From Bisbaumannia sp015645095 (GTDB lineage: Bacteria; Pseudomonadota; Gammaproteobacteria; Pseudomonadales; Halomonadaceae), in NCBI GenBank assembly GCA_036871055.1, contig CP141893.1, positions 2,542,001-2,606,000 on the forward strand: a stretch of 64,000 nucleotides of DNA. The letters are read 5' to 3'. The notes under the pieces were generated by a model. It worked only from the letters and a program-made list of their open reading frames with translations. It ran no database searches and was not told where the DNA came from. Shown here piece by piece: positions 26,494-34,614 of the stretch. The position numbers and the translations under genes were made by a program. Every line of letters begins with the position of its first letter. The stretch's first letter is position 1.

Positions 26494-27099
26494 TCACTCG
26501 GAGATCATGTCCTGGGTCCGCGAGGTGGTCACCAACGGCTGAATATGACGATCCACCGCTTCCCGGGCGCGGAAGATCCGCGAGCGCACCGTGCCCACCG
26601 GGCAGTCCATCACATTGGCGATATCCTCGTAGGAGAGGCCATCGAACTCGCGCAGGGTGATGGCGGTGCGCAGGTCCTCGGGGAGCTGCTCGATGGCCTC
26701 GAAGACCGCCGCCTCCAGTTGATCCCGAGCCATGGAAGCCTCCGGCGATTCGGTATCGGAGAGCCGGCCGCTATGATCGAGGATCTCGGCATCGACGATA
26801 TCCAGATCGCTGCCCGGCGGCCGCCGCCCCCGGGAGACCAGGTGATTCTTGGCGGTATTGATGGCGATGCGGTACATCCAGGTATAGAAGGCGCTCTCGG
26901 CGCGGAACTTGCCCAGCGCCCGGTAGGCCTTGATAAAGGCCTCCTGGGCCACGTCCTGAACCTCGGCCTGATCGTGCACATAGCGCCCGATCAGGCCAAG
27001 AATCTTGTGCTGGTACTTCTTGACCAGCAGATCGAAGGCCCGAGTGTCGCCCTGCTGCGCCCGCTCGACGAGGCGCTGGTCGGTTTCCCGGTTGCCCAT
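26494..27099 (-). CDS. rpoE: RNA polymerase sigma-E factor (RpoE/AlgU)
   Basis: 201 residues, ECF sigma factor. Region 2 (YVHDQAEVQDVAQEAFIKAYR and SAFYTWMYRIAINTAKNHL) and region 4 (LPEDLRTAITLREFDGLSYEDIANVMDCPVGTVRSRIFRARE, quoted in parts only as LREFDGLSYEDIA and CPVGTVRSRI) are complete. Start at 27099 after GGAGGGGG. It directs the envelope-stress regulon and is held by RseA. First gene of the cluster, divergent from the DAHP synthase gene. Confidence 0.97.
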   Translation of the reverse strand: MGNRETDQRLVERAQQGDTRAFDLLVKKYQHKILGLIGRYVHDQAEVQDVAQEAFIKAYRALGKFRAESAFYTWMYRIAINTAKNHLVSRGRRPPGSDLDIVDAEILDHSGRLSDTESPEASMARDQLEAAVFEAIEQLPEDLRTAITLREFDGLSYEDIANVMDCPVGTVRSRIFRAREAVDRHIQPLVTTSRTQDMISE

Positions 27100-27405
27100 T
27101 ACCCCCTCCCCATCCGGGCGGCGCATGGCGCCAGGGGAGATGGCGCGGCCTGACTGATGGGGAGAGTGACAAGGGGGGGCATCATAGACGTCGACCTTAA
27201 CCTGGCAGGAGTGATGGATTAGCGTAAGTGTTCCTGTTTATCGGCATTCCATCAAGCGGCATGCGCGCAACTCACGAGGGGGTGGGACTGCGCCGACGGC
27301 GGCGAGTTCCATGGTACGATTGATTTCCGCCTAGACGGCGAGCGATAGTAGAAGCCTACTCGGACACACCCTTATATTACCGCGCGATTCATCACAGGTA
27401 GCCGC
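27100..27405. other. divergent intergenic region between rpoE and DAHP synthase
   Basis: This 306-bp gap contains regulatory signals for both sides. A sigma-E match for rpoE lies at 27283-27309. For the plus-strand gene a -10-like TATATT at about 27373 lacks a convincing -35. No gene, tRNA or strong hairpin was found here. Confidence 0.5.
27283..27309 (-). promoter_or_regulatory. candidate sigma-E promoter for rpoE
   Basis: On the minus strand GAACTC (27309-27304), a 16-base spacer and TCCCA (27287-27283) fit GAACTT-N16-TCNNA. Start of transcription would be near 27276, leaving a leader of about 177 bases before rpoE. It would provide the known autoactivation of rpoE. The -10 is less typical than that of the rseA match. 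Confidence 0.45.
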
Positions 27406-28482
27406 ATGTCACAACAGCAGGTCAACAATCTCAATGTTCTTGCCCAGGACGTCCTGATCACCCCCGAGGCCCTCAAGCAGGAGATTCCCCTGACCGAGGA
27501 GGCCGAACGCAGCGTGATCGAGGGACGCCGGGCCATCCAGCGCATCCTCGACGGCGAGGACCCGCGCCTGCTGGTGGTGGTGGGGCCCTGCTCCATCCAT
27601 GACGTGGACGCCGCCCTGGACTATGCCCGCCGCCTGCGCCGCCTGGCCGACGAGGTCAAGGAGAGCCTGCTGATCGTGATGCGCGTCTACTTCGAGAAGC
27701 CGCGCACCACCGTGGGCTGGAAGGGGCTGATCAACGACCCCCATATGAACGACTCCTTCGAGATCGAGGAGGGGCTGCATATCGCCCGCCGCCTGCTGGT
27801 GGAGCTCTCCGAGATGGGCCTGCCCCTGGCCACCGAGGCGCTGGACCCGATCTCTCCCCAGTACCTGCAGGACTGCATCAGCTGGTCCGCCATCGGCGCC
27901 CGTACCACCGAGTCCCAGACTCACCGCGAGATGGCCTCGGGGCTCTCCTGCCCGGTCGGTTTCAAGAACGGTACCGACGGCAGCCTGGACGTGGCCATCA
28001 ATGCCCTGCAGTCGGTGGCCCACCCGCACAACTTCCTGGGCATCGACCAGGGGGGCCAGGTGGCGATCATCCGCACCCGCGGCAACGCCTACGGCCATGT
28101 GGTGCTGCGCGGCGGCAACGGCAAGCCCAACTATGACAGCGTCAGCGTGGCACTCGCCGAGCAGGAACTGAAGAAGGCCGGCCTCAAGCCCAACATCATG
28201 GTCGACTGCTCCCACGCCAACTCCAACAAGGACCCGGCCCTGCAGCCCCTGGTCCTGGAGAACGTCACCAACCAGATCCTCGAGGGCAACCACTCCATCA
28301 TGGGCCTGATGGTCGAGTCCAATATCGGCTGGGGCAACCAGAAGGTACCGGCGGATCGCAGCCAACTGCAGTACGGCGTCTCCATCACCGATGCCTGCAT
28401 CGACTGGGATGCCACCGAAGAGGCCATGCATCGCATGGACGAGAAGCTCAAGCCGGTGCTGCCGACGCGCCAGCGCGCTTGA
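27406..28482 (+). CDS. 3-deoxy-7-phosphoheptulonate synthase, class I
   Basis: 358 residues, of the AroF/AroG/AroH family. It joins PEP and erythrose 4-phosphate, the entry to the shikimate pathway. Clear motifs are VVVGPCSIHD (about residue 59), YFEKPRTTVGWKGLINDP, GARTTESQTHREMASGLSCPVGFKNGTDG in pieces, and DCSHANSNKDP with the metal-binding Cys and His positions. Which aromatic amino acid inhibits it cannot be decided by eye. It ends at a strong terminator. Confidence 0.96.
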   Translation: MSQQQVNNLNVLAQDVLITPEALKQEIPLTEEAERSVIEGRRAIQRILDGEDPRLLVVVGPCSIHDVDAALDYARRLRRLADEVKESLLIVMRVYFEKPRTTVGWKGLINDPHMNDSFEIEEGLHIARRLLVELSEMGLPLATEALDPISPQYLQDCISWSAIGARTTESQTHREMASGLSCPVGFKNGTDGSLDVAINALQSVAHPHNFLGIDQGGQVAIIRTRGNAYGHVVLRGGNGKPNYDSVSVALAEQELKKAGLKPNIMVDCSHANSNKDPALQPLVLENVTNQILEGNHSIMGLMVESNIGWGNQKVPADRSQLQYGVSITDACIDWDATEEAMHRMDEKLKPVLPTRQRA

Positions 28483-28496
28483 TCCCTCCCCCCCCT

Positions 28497-28532
28497 AACG
28501 ACAGGGCCCGCCAACTGGCGGGCCCTGTCGTT
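28497..28532. terminator. terminator between DAHP synthase gene and dinG
   Basis: A 17-bp perfect stem, AACGACAGGGCCCGCCA and its complement around AC, ends in GTCGTTTTC on the plus strand. It sits between convergent genes. The outer AACGACAG/CTGTCGTT is shared with the terminators at 1755 and, in part, 63880. Confidence 0.88.
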
Positions 28533-28556
28533 TTCGGCCAGGGCAACGAGCTGGGC

Positions 28557-30695
28557 CTAGCCCTGGCGCACCCCGTCGATCTCGCGCACGAAGGGCGGCA
28601 GGGCATCGAGCAGGGCACGCCCATAGCGGCGGGTCAGCACCCGGCGATCGAGCAGGGTGATGCGCCCGGCGTCGGCCTCCTTGCGAATCAACCGCCCGCA
28701 GGCCTGCACCAGCTTGATGGAGGCGTCCGGCACGCTGATGCGCATGAAGGCGTTGCCGCCGCGGCTCTCGATCCACTCCGCCAGGGTCGCCCCCACCGGA
28801 TCGTCGGGCACCGCGAAGGGCAGCCGGGTGATCACCACATGGGTCAGGTAGGCGCCGGGCAGGTCGATGCCCTCGGCGAAGCTGGCCAGGCCGAAGATGA
28901 TGCTGCCCTGCCCCTGATCCACCCGCGCCCGGTGGCGCTCGATCAGCTCGCGCTTGGGCAGGCGGTCCTGGGCCAGCACCCGCTCGGCCAGCGACTTGGG
29001 CAGGGCCTTCTCCACGGCGCGCAGCTGGGCCCGGGAGGAGAACAGCATCAGCACCGCCTCGTCGGCGCCGAGACCGCCGATAAAGTCGAGGATCGCCGCC
29101 TCGTGGGCCTCGCGATTGCCCGGGTCCACCGCCTCCCGGGGCACGCTGAGCACCGCCCGGGAGTAGTCGAAGGGGCTGGGCAGGCGCTGGTAGCGGTAGC
29201 GATTGGCCAGGCCGGCGCGCTCCTGGAGGCGCTCGAAGCGCCCCAGGGCGGTCAGCGTGGCCGAGGTGACCACGGCGCCATAGCAGCTGCCCCAGAGGTG
29301 CCGGGCCAGGGTCGACGCCGCCGACACCGGGCTCGCCGAGATCGCCAGCTCCGGCTCCCCCTGGAAGCGCTCGAAGGTCAGCCAACGGGCCCGGGGCGGC
29401 TCGGCGGGGTCGTCCTGCTCGGCGAAGGCCAGCCACAGGGCATGGGCCTCCAGGGCCCGGCCATGCAGCAGGGCCACCAGGGGCAGCCAGGCCTCGGCCT
29501 GCTCCCGGGGCAGGCCGGTGGACTTCTCCGGGTCGAGGCTCTCGCGGAGGATATCCGCCATGCTCTCCAGGGTGCGGCTCATCTCGGCGAATACCGGTAC
29601 CAGGGCGGCGGCTTGATCGCGCAGGGCCTGGGGCGCCTCGCCCATGGGGAAGCGGTGGTGCTGGGCGCTCTCGCCGGCCCCCTCCGGTAGCTCGGCGAGC
29701 TGGTGGGCCAGGCCGAACACCTCGCCGAGGCGCGGCTCCAGCACCGCCAGGGCCTCCGGCAGGGTCGCCAGCAGGCGCGCCAGGGTGGGCTGCACGGCGA
29801 GCGCCGCATTGAGCTCGGTGAGCGACTTCTTGAGGGTGGAAAGCCAGCGCAGGGCGCCGTTGACGGCGAAGCGATGGGTAAAGTGCTCGACCGCCTTGTC
29901 CGGCAGGTGGTGCCCCTCGTCGAAGACATAGATGCACTCGCCGGGGGCCGGCAGCACCACCCCGCCGCCCAGGGCCAGGTCCGCCAGCACCAGGTCGTGG
30001 TTGGCGACGATGACATCGGCGCCCTCCAGGCGCCGCCGGGCGCGGAAGAAGGCGCAGGCGGAGAAGTGACCGCAGCGACGATTGGTGCACTGGCGATGGT
30101 CGATGGTCAGGCGCCGCCAGTGGGCGTCGTCGATGGCCTCGGGCCAGGCGTCGCGATCGCCCTCCCAGTGCCCGCCGCCATAGGACTCGCCCATGGCCTT
30201 GGCCAGGGCCTGGAAGTCGTCGCCGCTGTCGAGGGCCTGCTCGAAGAGCGCCAGGGTGGGATTCTCCTCGCCGCCCTCCAGGGCCTGGTCGAGGCGCGCC
30301 ACGCAGAGGTAGCGCCCGCGCCCCTTGGCCAGGGCGAAGTCGAACTCGAGGCCGCTATGGGTCTTGAGCAGCGGCAGGTCCTGGTGCAGGACCTGTTCCT
30401 GGAGGGCCACGGTGGCGGTGGCCACCACCAGGCGCTTGCCGCGAGCCTTGGCCACCGGCAGGGCCGCCAGCAGGTAGGCCAGGGTCTTGCCGGTGCCGGT
30501 GCCCGCCTCCAGCACGCAGATGTGCTCGTCGCTGAGCCGCTTGCCGGCCTCATCGGCCTGGATACCGGCCAGGGTGCGGGCGATCTCGGCGATCATCAGC
30601 CGCTGCCCGTAGCGGGGCGTCAGCTCGAGCCCCTCCAGCAGGCGCCGGTAGGCGGTCTGGATCTCGCCCTTCAAGGCCTCGTCAAGCATAAGCAT
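28557..30695 (-). CDS. dinG: ATP-dependent DNA helicase DinG
   Basis: 712 residues, XPD-like superfamily 2 helicase. Walker A is EAGTGTGKTLAYLL (about residue 63), and the DEAH-type box is DEGHHL. Four cysteines at 131, 203, 208 and 214 (CVARLDQ, CTNRRCGHFSAC) can hold the 4Fe-4S cluster. DinG unwinds 5'-to-3', including R-loops and forks. In Escherichia coli it is SOS-regulated, but no LexA box was found upstream. The start at 30695 or 30689 is uncertain because no ribosome site is obvious. Confidence 0.95.
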   Translation of the reverse strand: MLMLDEALKGEIQTAYRRLLEGLELTPRYGQRLMIAEIARTLAGIQADEAGKRLSDEHICVLEAGTGTGKTLAYLLAALPVAKARGKRLVVATATVALQEQVLHQDLPLLKTHSGLEFDFALAKGRGRYLCVARLDQALEGGEENPTLALFEQALDSGDDFQALAKAMGESYGGGHWEGDRDAWPEAIDDAHWRRLTIDHRQCTNRRCGHFSACAFFRARRRLEGADVIVANHDLVLADLALGGGVVLPAPGECIYVFDEGHHLPDKAVEHFTHRFAVNGALRWLSTLKKSLTELNAALAVQPTLARLLATLPEALAVLEPRLGEVFGLAHQLAELPEGAGESAQHHRFPMGEAPQALRDQAAALVPVFAEMSRTLESMADILRESLDPEKSTGLPREQAEAWLPLVALLHGRALEAHALWLAFAEQDDPAEPPRARWLTFERFQGEPELAISASPVSAASTLARHLWGSCYGAVVTSATLTALGRFERLQERAGLANRYRYQRLPSPFDYSRAVLSVPREAVDPGNREAHEAAILDFIGGLGADEAVLMLFSSRAQLRAVEKALPKSLAERVLAQDRLPKRELIERHRARVDQGQGSIIFGLASFAEGIDLPGAYLTHVVITRLPFAVPDDPVGATLAEWIESRGGNAFMRISVPDASIKLVQACGRLIRKEADAGRITLLDRRVLTRRYGRALLDALPPFVREIDGVRQG

Positions 30696-30697
30696 CC

Positions 30698-30812
30698 AAG
30701 CTGTAAGCCTTAAGCCTTAAGCCGTAAGAGAAACACATTCCAGCAGAGCCCAACCTGGCTGAATAAGCGGATACGCCGAAGCTGCAAGCCCTTTACTTAA
30801 GGCTTACAGCTT
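30698..30812. repeat. 17-bp inverted repeat between dinG and the DEAD-box helicase gene
   Basis: AAGCTGTAAGCCTTAAG (30698-30714) and its exact complement CTTAAGGCTTACAGCTT (30796-30812) flank 81 bp. The left arm continues with further TAAGCC units. The sequence is markedly less GC-rich than its surroundings and similar in style to CAAGCTTAAGGCTTCAAG at 57284-57301 in the dispersed repeat. Confidence 0.8.
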
Positions 30813-30829
30813 ATAGCTTCCAGCTGCCG

Positions 30830-32116
30830 TTAGAGCAGGCCTTCCGGCGGATGCTCGCAGGGCAGCTTGGCGTCGATATAGCGCTCGATCTCCGGCAGCG
30901 AGAAGGCATCTTCCTCGCCCACGAAGCTGATCGAGACGCCCTTGGCGCCGGCCCGGCCGGTACGGCCGATACGGTGAACGTAATCCTCCGGATCCTCCGG
31001 CAGGGTGTAGTTGATCACGTGACTGACGTCATCGATATGCAGGCCGCGGCCGGCCACGTCGGTGGCCACCAGCACCTGCACTTCCCCCTCGCGGAAACGC
31101 TCCAGGGTCGTGATGCGCTGATTCTGGGGCACATCGCCGGAGAGCATGGCCACGTTGATGCCGGCCTGACGCAGCAGCTCGTCGAGCTTGCGCACCAGGT
31201 CGCGGCGGTTGCCGAAGACGATGACCCGCTCGAAGCTCTCCTGCTGCAGCAGCTTGACCAGCAGGCGCTGCTTGTCGGCATCGCTGAGCATATAGACGCG
31301 TTGGTCGATATCCGCCTGATTATCGACGGTGACGGCGATCTCCACCTGGGCCGGCTCGTGGGTCCACTGACTGGCCAGGTTGAGGATGTCCTCGGTGAAG
31401 GTGGCCGAGAAGAGGAAGGTCTGGCGCTCCTCCTTCTTGGGGGTATGGCGAATGATGCGCTTGACGTCGGGGATAAAGCCCATGGAGAGCATGCGATCCG
31501 CCTCGTCGAGCACCAGCACCTCGACCTGGGTCAGGTCGACGTCCCGCTTCTCGTGGAAGTCGAGCAGCCGCCCCGGCGTCGCGACCAGGATATCGAGCTT
31601 CTTGCCCAGGCTGTCGCGCTGCTTCTGGTAGTCCATGCCACCGACGACGCTGGCCACATTGAGCTGGGTGAAGCGGGCCAGGGCCTTGGCATCCTTCTCG
31701 ATCTGCAGCGCCAGCTCACGGGTCGGCGCGACGATCAGCGCCCGGGGCGCGCCGGGCTTCTGGCCATCCGGCGCCTCCTCCTCGAGGAAATAGGCAAGGA
31801 TCGAGATCAGGAAGGCCGCGGTCTTGCCGGTGCCGGTCTGGGCCTTGCCCACCACGTCGCCCCCCAGCAGGGTCTTGGCCAGGGCCTCGGCCTGGATCGG
31901 GGTGCAGTATTCGAAGCCCAGGGCGTGGATGGCCCGCATCAGGGGCAGCGGCAGATCGAAATCATGAAAGCGCCACTTGCCCGCCACCGCCGGCACCTGG
32001 AACTGGCGCAGGTCCCAGCCGGATCCGGACTTGCGCGGCTTGCGACGCCGACGCTTGGGTTTGCGGTTCTGGGCCGACTGCGGCGCCGCTGCTGTGGGGT
32101 TATCCGACTCGCTCAT
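30830..32116 (-). CDS. rhlB: DEAD-box ATP-dependent RNA helicase, RhlB-like
   Basis: 428 residues. A basic N-terminal tail (KPKRRRRKPRKSG) is followed by the helicase core: AQTGTGKT (motif I), PTRELALQ (Ia), VLDEADRML (II), FSATF (III) and HRIGRTGRAG (VI). The length, tail and motif context resemble RhlB, the degradosome helicase that binds RNase E, but RhlE or DbpA-type relatives cannot be excluded. The rne gene lies 28 kb away. Start at 32116 (MSESDNPTAAAP) is by family length. Confidence 0.85.
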   Translation of the reverse strand: MSESDNPTAAAPQSAQNRKPKRRRRKPRKSGSGWDLRQFQVPAVAGKWRFHDFDLPLPLMRAIHALGFEYCTPIQAEALAKTLLGGDVVGKAQTGTGKTAAFLISILAYFLEEEAPDGQKPGAPRALIVAPTRELALQIEKDAKALARFTQLNVASVVGGMDYQKQRDSLGKKLDILVATPGRLLDFHEKRDVDLTQVEVLVLDEADRMLSMGFIPDVKRIIRHTPKKEERQTFLFSATFTEDILNLASQWTHEPAQVEIAVTVDNQADIDQRVYMLSDADKQRLLVKLLQQESFERVIVFGNRRDLVRKLDELLRQAGINVAMLSGDVPQNQRITTLERFREGEVQVLVATDVAGRGLHIDDVSHVINYTLPEDPEDYVHRIGRTGRAGAKGVSISFVGEEDAFSLPEIERYIDAKLPCEHPPEGLL

Positions 32117-32285
32117 AGGCTGTGATTCTGTCCCAAATCGTTCAGTGGATGTGGCCTGGCGACATGCCCGGGCGATTCCAAGCCCGCTATTGTAGCAGGG
32201 CTTGGCCGTCAGGGCTCGCCAAGCTGTCTCAGGCACCGGCCGCCCTGCTAGAATAGGCGGCCAACGCGCAATGGAGCCGCTACTC

Positions 32286-32522
32286 ATGACCCGCAAGAAG
32301 AAGACTCGCTCCCTGGCCGACCGGGTGACCATCCGCACCGGCCGGCGCAAGGACTACAAGAAGTGGCGCCACGAGAACCCCGACGAGGTGGGGTCGTCGC
32401 AACGCTTCCAGCAGAAGAAGGCCGACCAGCGCAAGCGTCAGGCGGAGCGCAAGCAGGCCCGCCAGGAGCAGGCCCCGCGGATCGAGATTCACCCACAGCG
32501 CCCCGCCAAGGACGACGAATGA
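32286..32522 (+). CDS. small basic hypothetical protein coupled to xthA
   Basis: 78 residues, starting MTRKKKTRSLADRVTIRTGRR in part (first twenty given only to TGR), very rich in Lys, Arg and Gln, with a predicted charged helix KKADQRKRQAERKQARQEQ. GGAG lies eight bases before ATG 32286. Its stop overlaps the xthA start, so it is probably translated and coupled to the nuclease gene. I do not recognise the family. The composition suggests nucleic-acid or ribosome binding. Confidence 0.65.
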   Translation: MTRKKKTRSLADRVTIRTGRRKDYKKWRHENPDEVGSSQRFQQKKADQRKRQAERKQARQEQAPRIEIHPQRPAKDDE

Positions 32523-33349
32523 TGCGCCTGGTGTCCTTCAATATCAACGGCATCCGTGCCCGCCTCCATCAGTTGGAGGCGCTGGTGACGAATCAGCGCC
32601 CGGCGCTGATCGGCCTGCAGGAGACCAAGGTGGATGATCCGGAGTTTCCCCGCGAGGCGGTGGAGGCCCTGGGTTATCGCGTCGTCTACCATGGCCAGAA
32701 GGGGCACTACGGGGTGGCGCTGATGATCGACCTCGCCCAGTGTGGCGAGCCGGAGGCCATCCACTACGGTTTCCCGGATGATGCCGACGAGGCCCAGCGA
32801 CGGATGATCGGGGTCCGCCTGCGCCCCGGCGGCGGTGAGCCGCTGACGGTATGGAACGGCTACTTCCCCCAGGGGGAGAATGTCGACCACCCGGTGAAGT
32901 TTCCCCATAAGCGCCACTTCTATGCTCAGCTGAAGCGGCTGCTGACCGAGGATCACCGCCCGGAGGAGCGCCTGGCGATCATGGGCGACTTCAATATCTC
33001 CCCGGAGGATATCGACATCGGCATCGGCGAGGCCAACCGCAAGCGCTGGCTCCGCGAAGGCAAGACCAGCTTCCAGCCGGTGGAGCGGGAGTGGCTCGAG
33101 GGCATCAAGGCCTGGGGCCTGGTGGACAGCTACCGGATCCGCTACCCGGAAGTGGATGATCGCTTCAGCTGGTTCGACTATCGCTCCAAGGGCTTCGATC
33201 GCGAGCCCAAGCGGGGCCTGCGCATCGACCATATCCTGGTCACCGCGCCCCTGGCGGAGCGGGTCGAGGATGCCGGCATCGACTACGTCCTGCGCGGCAT
33301 GGAGCGGCCCTCGGATCACGCCCCGGTGTGGACCGAGCTGGCCCTCTAA
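32519..33349 (+). CDS. xthA: exodeoxyribonuclease III
   Basis: 276 residues starting MMRLVSFNINGIRARLHQ (a second ATG at 32522 is equally possible). It is an AP endonuclease/3'-exonuclease of the EEP fold: NINGIRAR, the catalytic Glu in LQETKVDD, MGDFNISPEDIDIG, and SDHAPVW at the C-terminus. It repairs abasic sites and blocked 3' ends. It overlaps the small basic gene upstream and is convergent with the TonB operon. Confidence 0.95.
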   Translation: MMRLVSFNINGIRARLHQLEALVTNQRPALIGLQETKVDDPEFPREAVEALGYRVVYHGQKGHYGVALMIDLAQCGEPEAIHYGFPDDADEAQRRMIGVRLRPGGGEPLTVWNGYFPQGENVDHPVKFPHKRHFYAQLKRLLTEDHRPEERLAIMGDFNISPEDIDIGIGEANRKRWLREGKTSFQPVEREWLEGIKAWGLVDSYRIRYPEVDDRFSWFDYRSKGFDREPKRGLRIDHILVTAPLAERVEDAGIDYVLRGMERPSDHAPVWTELAL

Positions 33350-33412
33350 TCGACCCCGTCGGGCGCGCTCGCCTCGGCTCGCTTACCCGACCTGCGACAT
33401 GCCACTAGGGGC

Positions 33413-34498
33413 CTAATCCAGGGCTTGATCAAGGGTCTCGGCGGGAGCCAAAGCGGCCAGCCAGGCCTCGGCCCGCGCCTCCCCCAGGGCCGCCGCCCGC
33501 CCCCAGGCATCGGCGGCGACCTCGTCCCGCCCCCAGGCATAAGCCAGCCGCCCCAGGTCGAGCCAATCCTCGGCCAGGCCACTGGCCTCGGCCAGCGCAT
33601 GCCAGGCATCCAGGGCGCGCTCGCGGTCCCGGGCCGCTTCCCAGGCCTGGGCCAGCAGGCGCCGATACTCGAGACGCTCCTCCAGGGCCCCCTCGGCCAG
33701 GGCGGCCTCCAGCAGCTCGGCGGCCCGGGCCGGGGTGCCCCCGGCCAGGTGCAGGCGAACCCGCTGCTCGAGATCCTCGCTGCCGGCGAAGATGCCTTCC
33801 CGCCAGGCCGCCTCCCAGAGGGCCGCGGCCTGGACATGGCGACCCAGCCGCTGGGCCAGCCCCACGGCACGGCGCCAGGTCTCGGCGTCGGCCCCTTCCT
33901 CGAGCCGCGCCTCCAGGCGTGCCAGGGCCTCGCCTCCACGGCCGGCGCGCTGGTAGACGGTGGCGGCCAGGGCCTGCTGGCGGGGCGAGCCGCCTTCCGG
34001 TAACCAGTCGGCGGCGGCCTCCCAGCGCTCCAGCTCGGCCAGGGCACGCACCAGGCGCCAGCGGGGCGCCCGCTCCCCAGGGTGATTCCGTACCCAGGCC
34101 TCCAGCAGCTCGGCGCCCTGGGCGGTCTGCCCCGCGGCCAGCCGCAGCTCGGCCTCCTGGCGCAACCAGCGGCCACGGCGCTCGCCGTCGCTGACCAGCG
34201 CACGCGCCTGGGCCAAGTGATCGGCGGCGGCGGCGTGGCGACCGGCGCTGGCCTCGCCACGGGCGGCCAGCTGAGCATAGAGGGCGGCGGCCCACCGGTC
34301 GGCGGCATTGCCGGCCACCAAGCGCTCGACCTGGGCGGCGGCGCGCTCGGCCACCGCCGCCCCCTCCCCCGCCGACAGGCGCTGCTGCAAGGCCTCCAGA
34401 TCACGGATGGTGGCCCCGGGCAACGCCGGCTCGGCCAACGCCGGGGTGGCAAGGAGGCTAAGTATCAGCAGTATCGAGAGCGAAAGAGATCGGAACAT
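33413..34498 (-). CDS. secreted TPR-repeat protein of the TonB2-type system
   Basis: 361 residues with a signal peptide (about residues 1-22, cleavage near PALAEP). The rest is an array of degenerate TPR-like helical repeats, Ala/Leu/Trp/Glu-rich (for example RALAELERWEAAADWLPEGG). It is the last gene after tonB in a six-gene operon whose order matches the Vibrio TonB2 cluster, where a TPR protein occupies the same position. Role in that system is not well defined. Its start codon and ribosome site lie within an 85-bp duplication. Confidence 0.8.
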   Translation of the reverse strand: MFRSLSLSILLILSLLATPALAEPALPGATIRDLEALQQRLSAGEGAAVAERAAAQVERLVAGNAADRWAAALYAQLAARGEASAGRHAAAADHLAQARALVSDGERRGRWLRQEAELRLAAGQTAQGAELLEAWVRNHPGERAPRWRLVRALAELERWEAAADWLPEGGSPRQQALAATVYQRAGRGGEALARLEARLEEGADAETWRRAVGLAQRLGRHVQAAALWEAAWREGIFAGSEDLEQRVRLHLAGGTPARAAELLEAALAEGALEERLEYRRLLAQAWEAARDRERALDAWHALAEASGLAEDWLDLGRLAYAWGRDEVAADAWGRAAALGEARAEAWLAALAPAETLDQALD

Positions 34499-34614
34499 CG
34501 GCAGGCTTACCTTAGCTGGAATTCCAGCCCATGGATGGGGGCAGCGAGCGCCGCCACCAGGGGCGCGAAAGCGATCGGAACACCGGCAGGCTTACCTTAG
34601 CTGGAATTCCAGCC
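34481..34614 (-). repeat. 85-bp-offset direct repeat at the tonB/TPR junction
   Basis: Positions 34481-34529 and 34566-34614 are identical at 47 of 49 bases. The repeated piece contains the end of tonB, the ribosome site and the start of the TPR gene. In the upstream copy (on the minus strand) the ATG is replaced by GTG. The intervening bases have diverged, so the rest of the duplicated unit is no longer recognisable. Confidence 0.9.
34512..34583 (-). CDS. 23-codon mini-ORF copying the start of the TPR gene
   Basis: From a GTG at 34583, preceded by AAGGTAAG, the frame reads VFRSLSRPWWRRSLPPSMG and a few more residues to TAA at 34512. Its first residues VFRSLS duplicate the TPR protein's MFRSLS. 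The stop ends 13 bases before the real ATG, next to its ribosome site. It is likely a by-product of the duplication that may affect reinitiation; expression is unproven. Confidence 0.4.
   Translation of the reverse strand: MFRSLSRPWWRRSLPPSMGWNSS

Noticed and set aside
27206..27234. Alternative sigma-E promoter GGAACAC with TCCTG before rpoE
   Set aside because: Both hexamers deviate and the spacer is 17; the GAACTC-N16-TCCCA match upstream is better.
30696..30829. LexA box upstream of dinG
   Set aside because: No CTG-N10-CAG with a suitable AT-rich centre could be found despite several CTG and CAG words.
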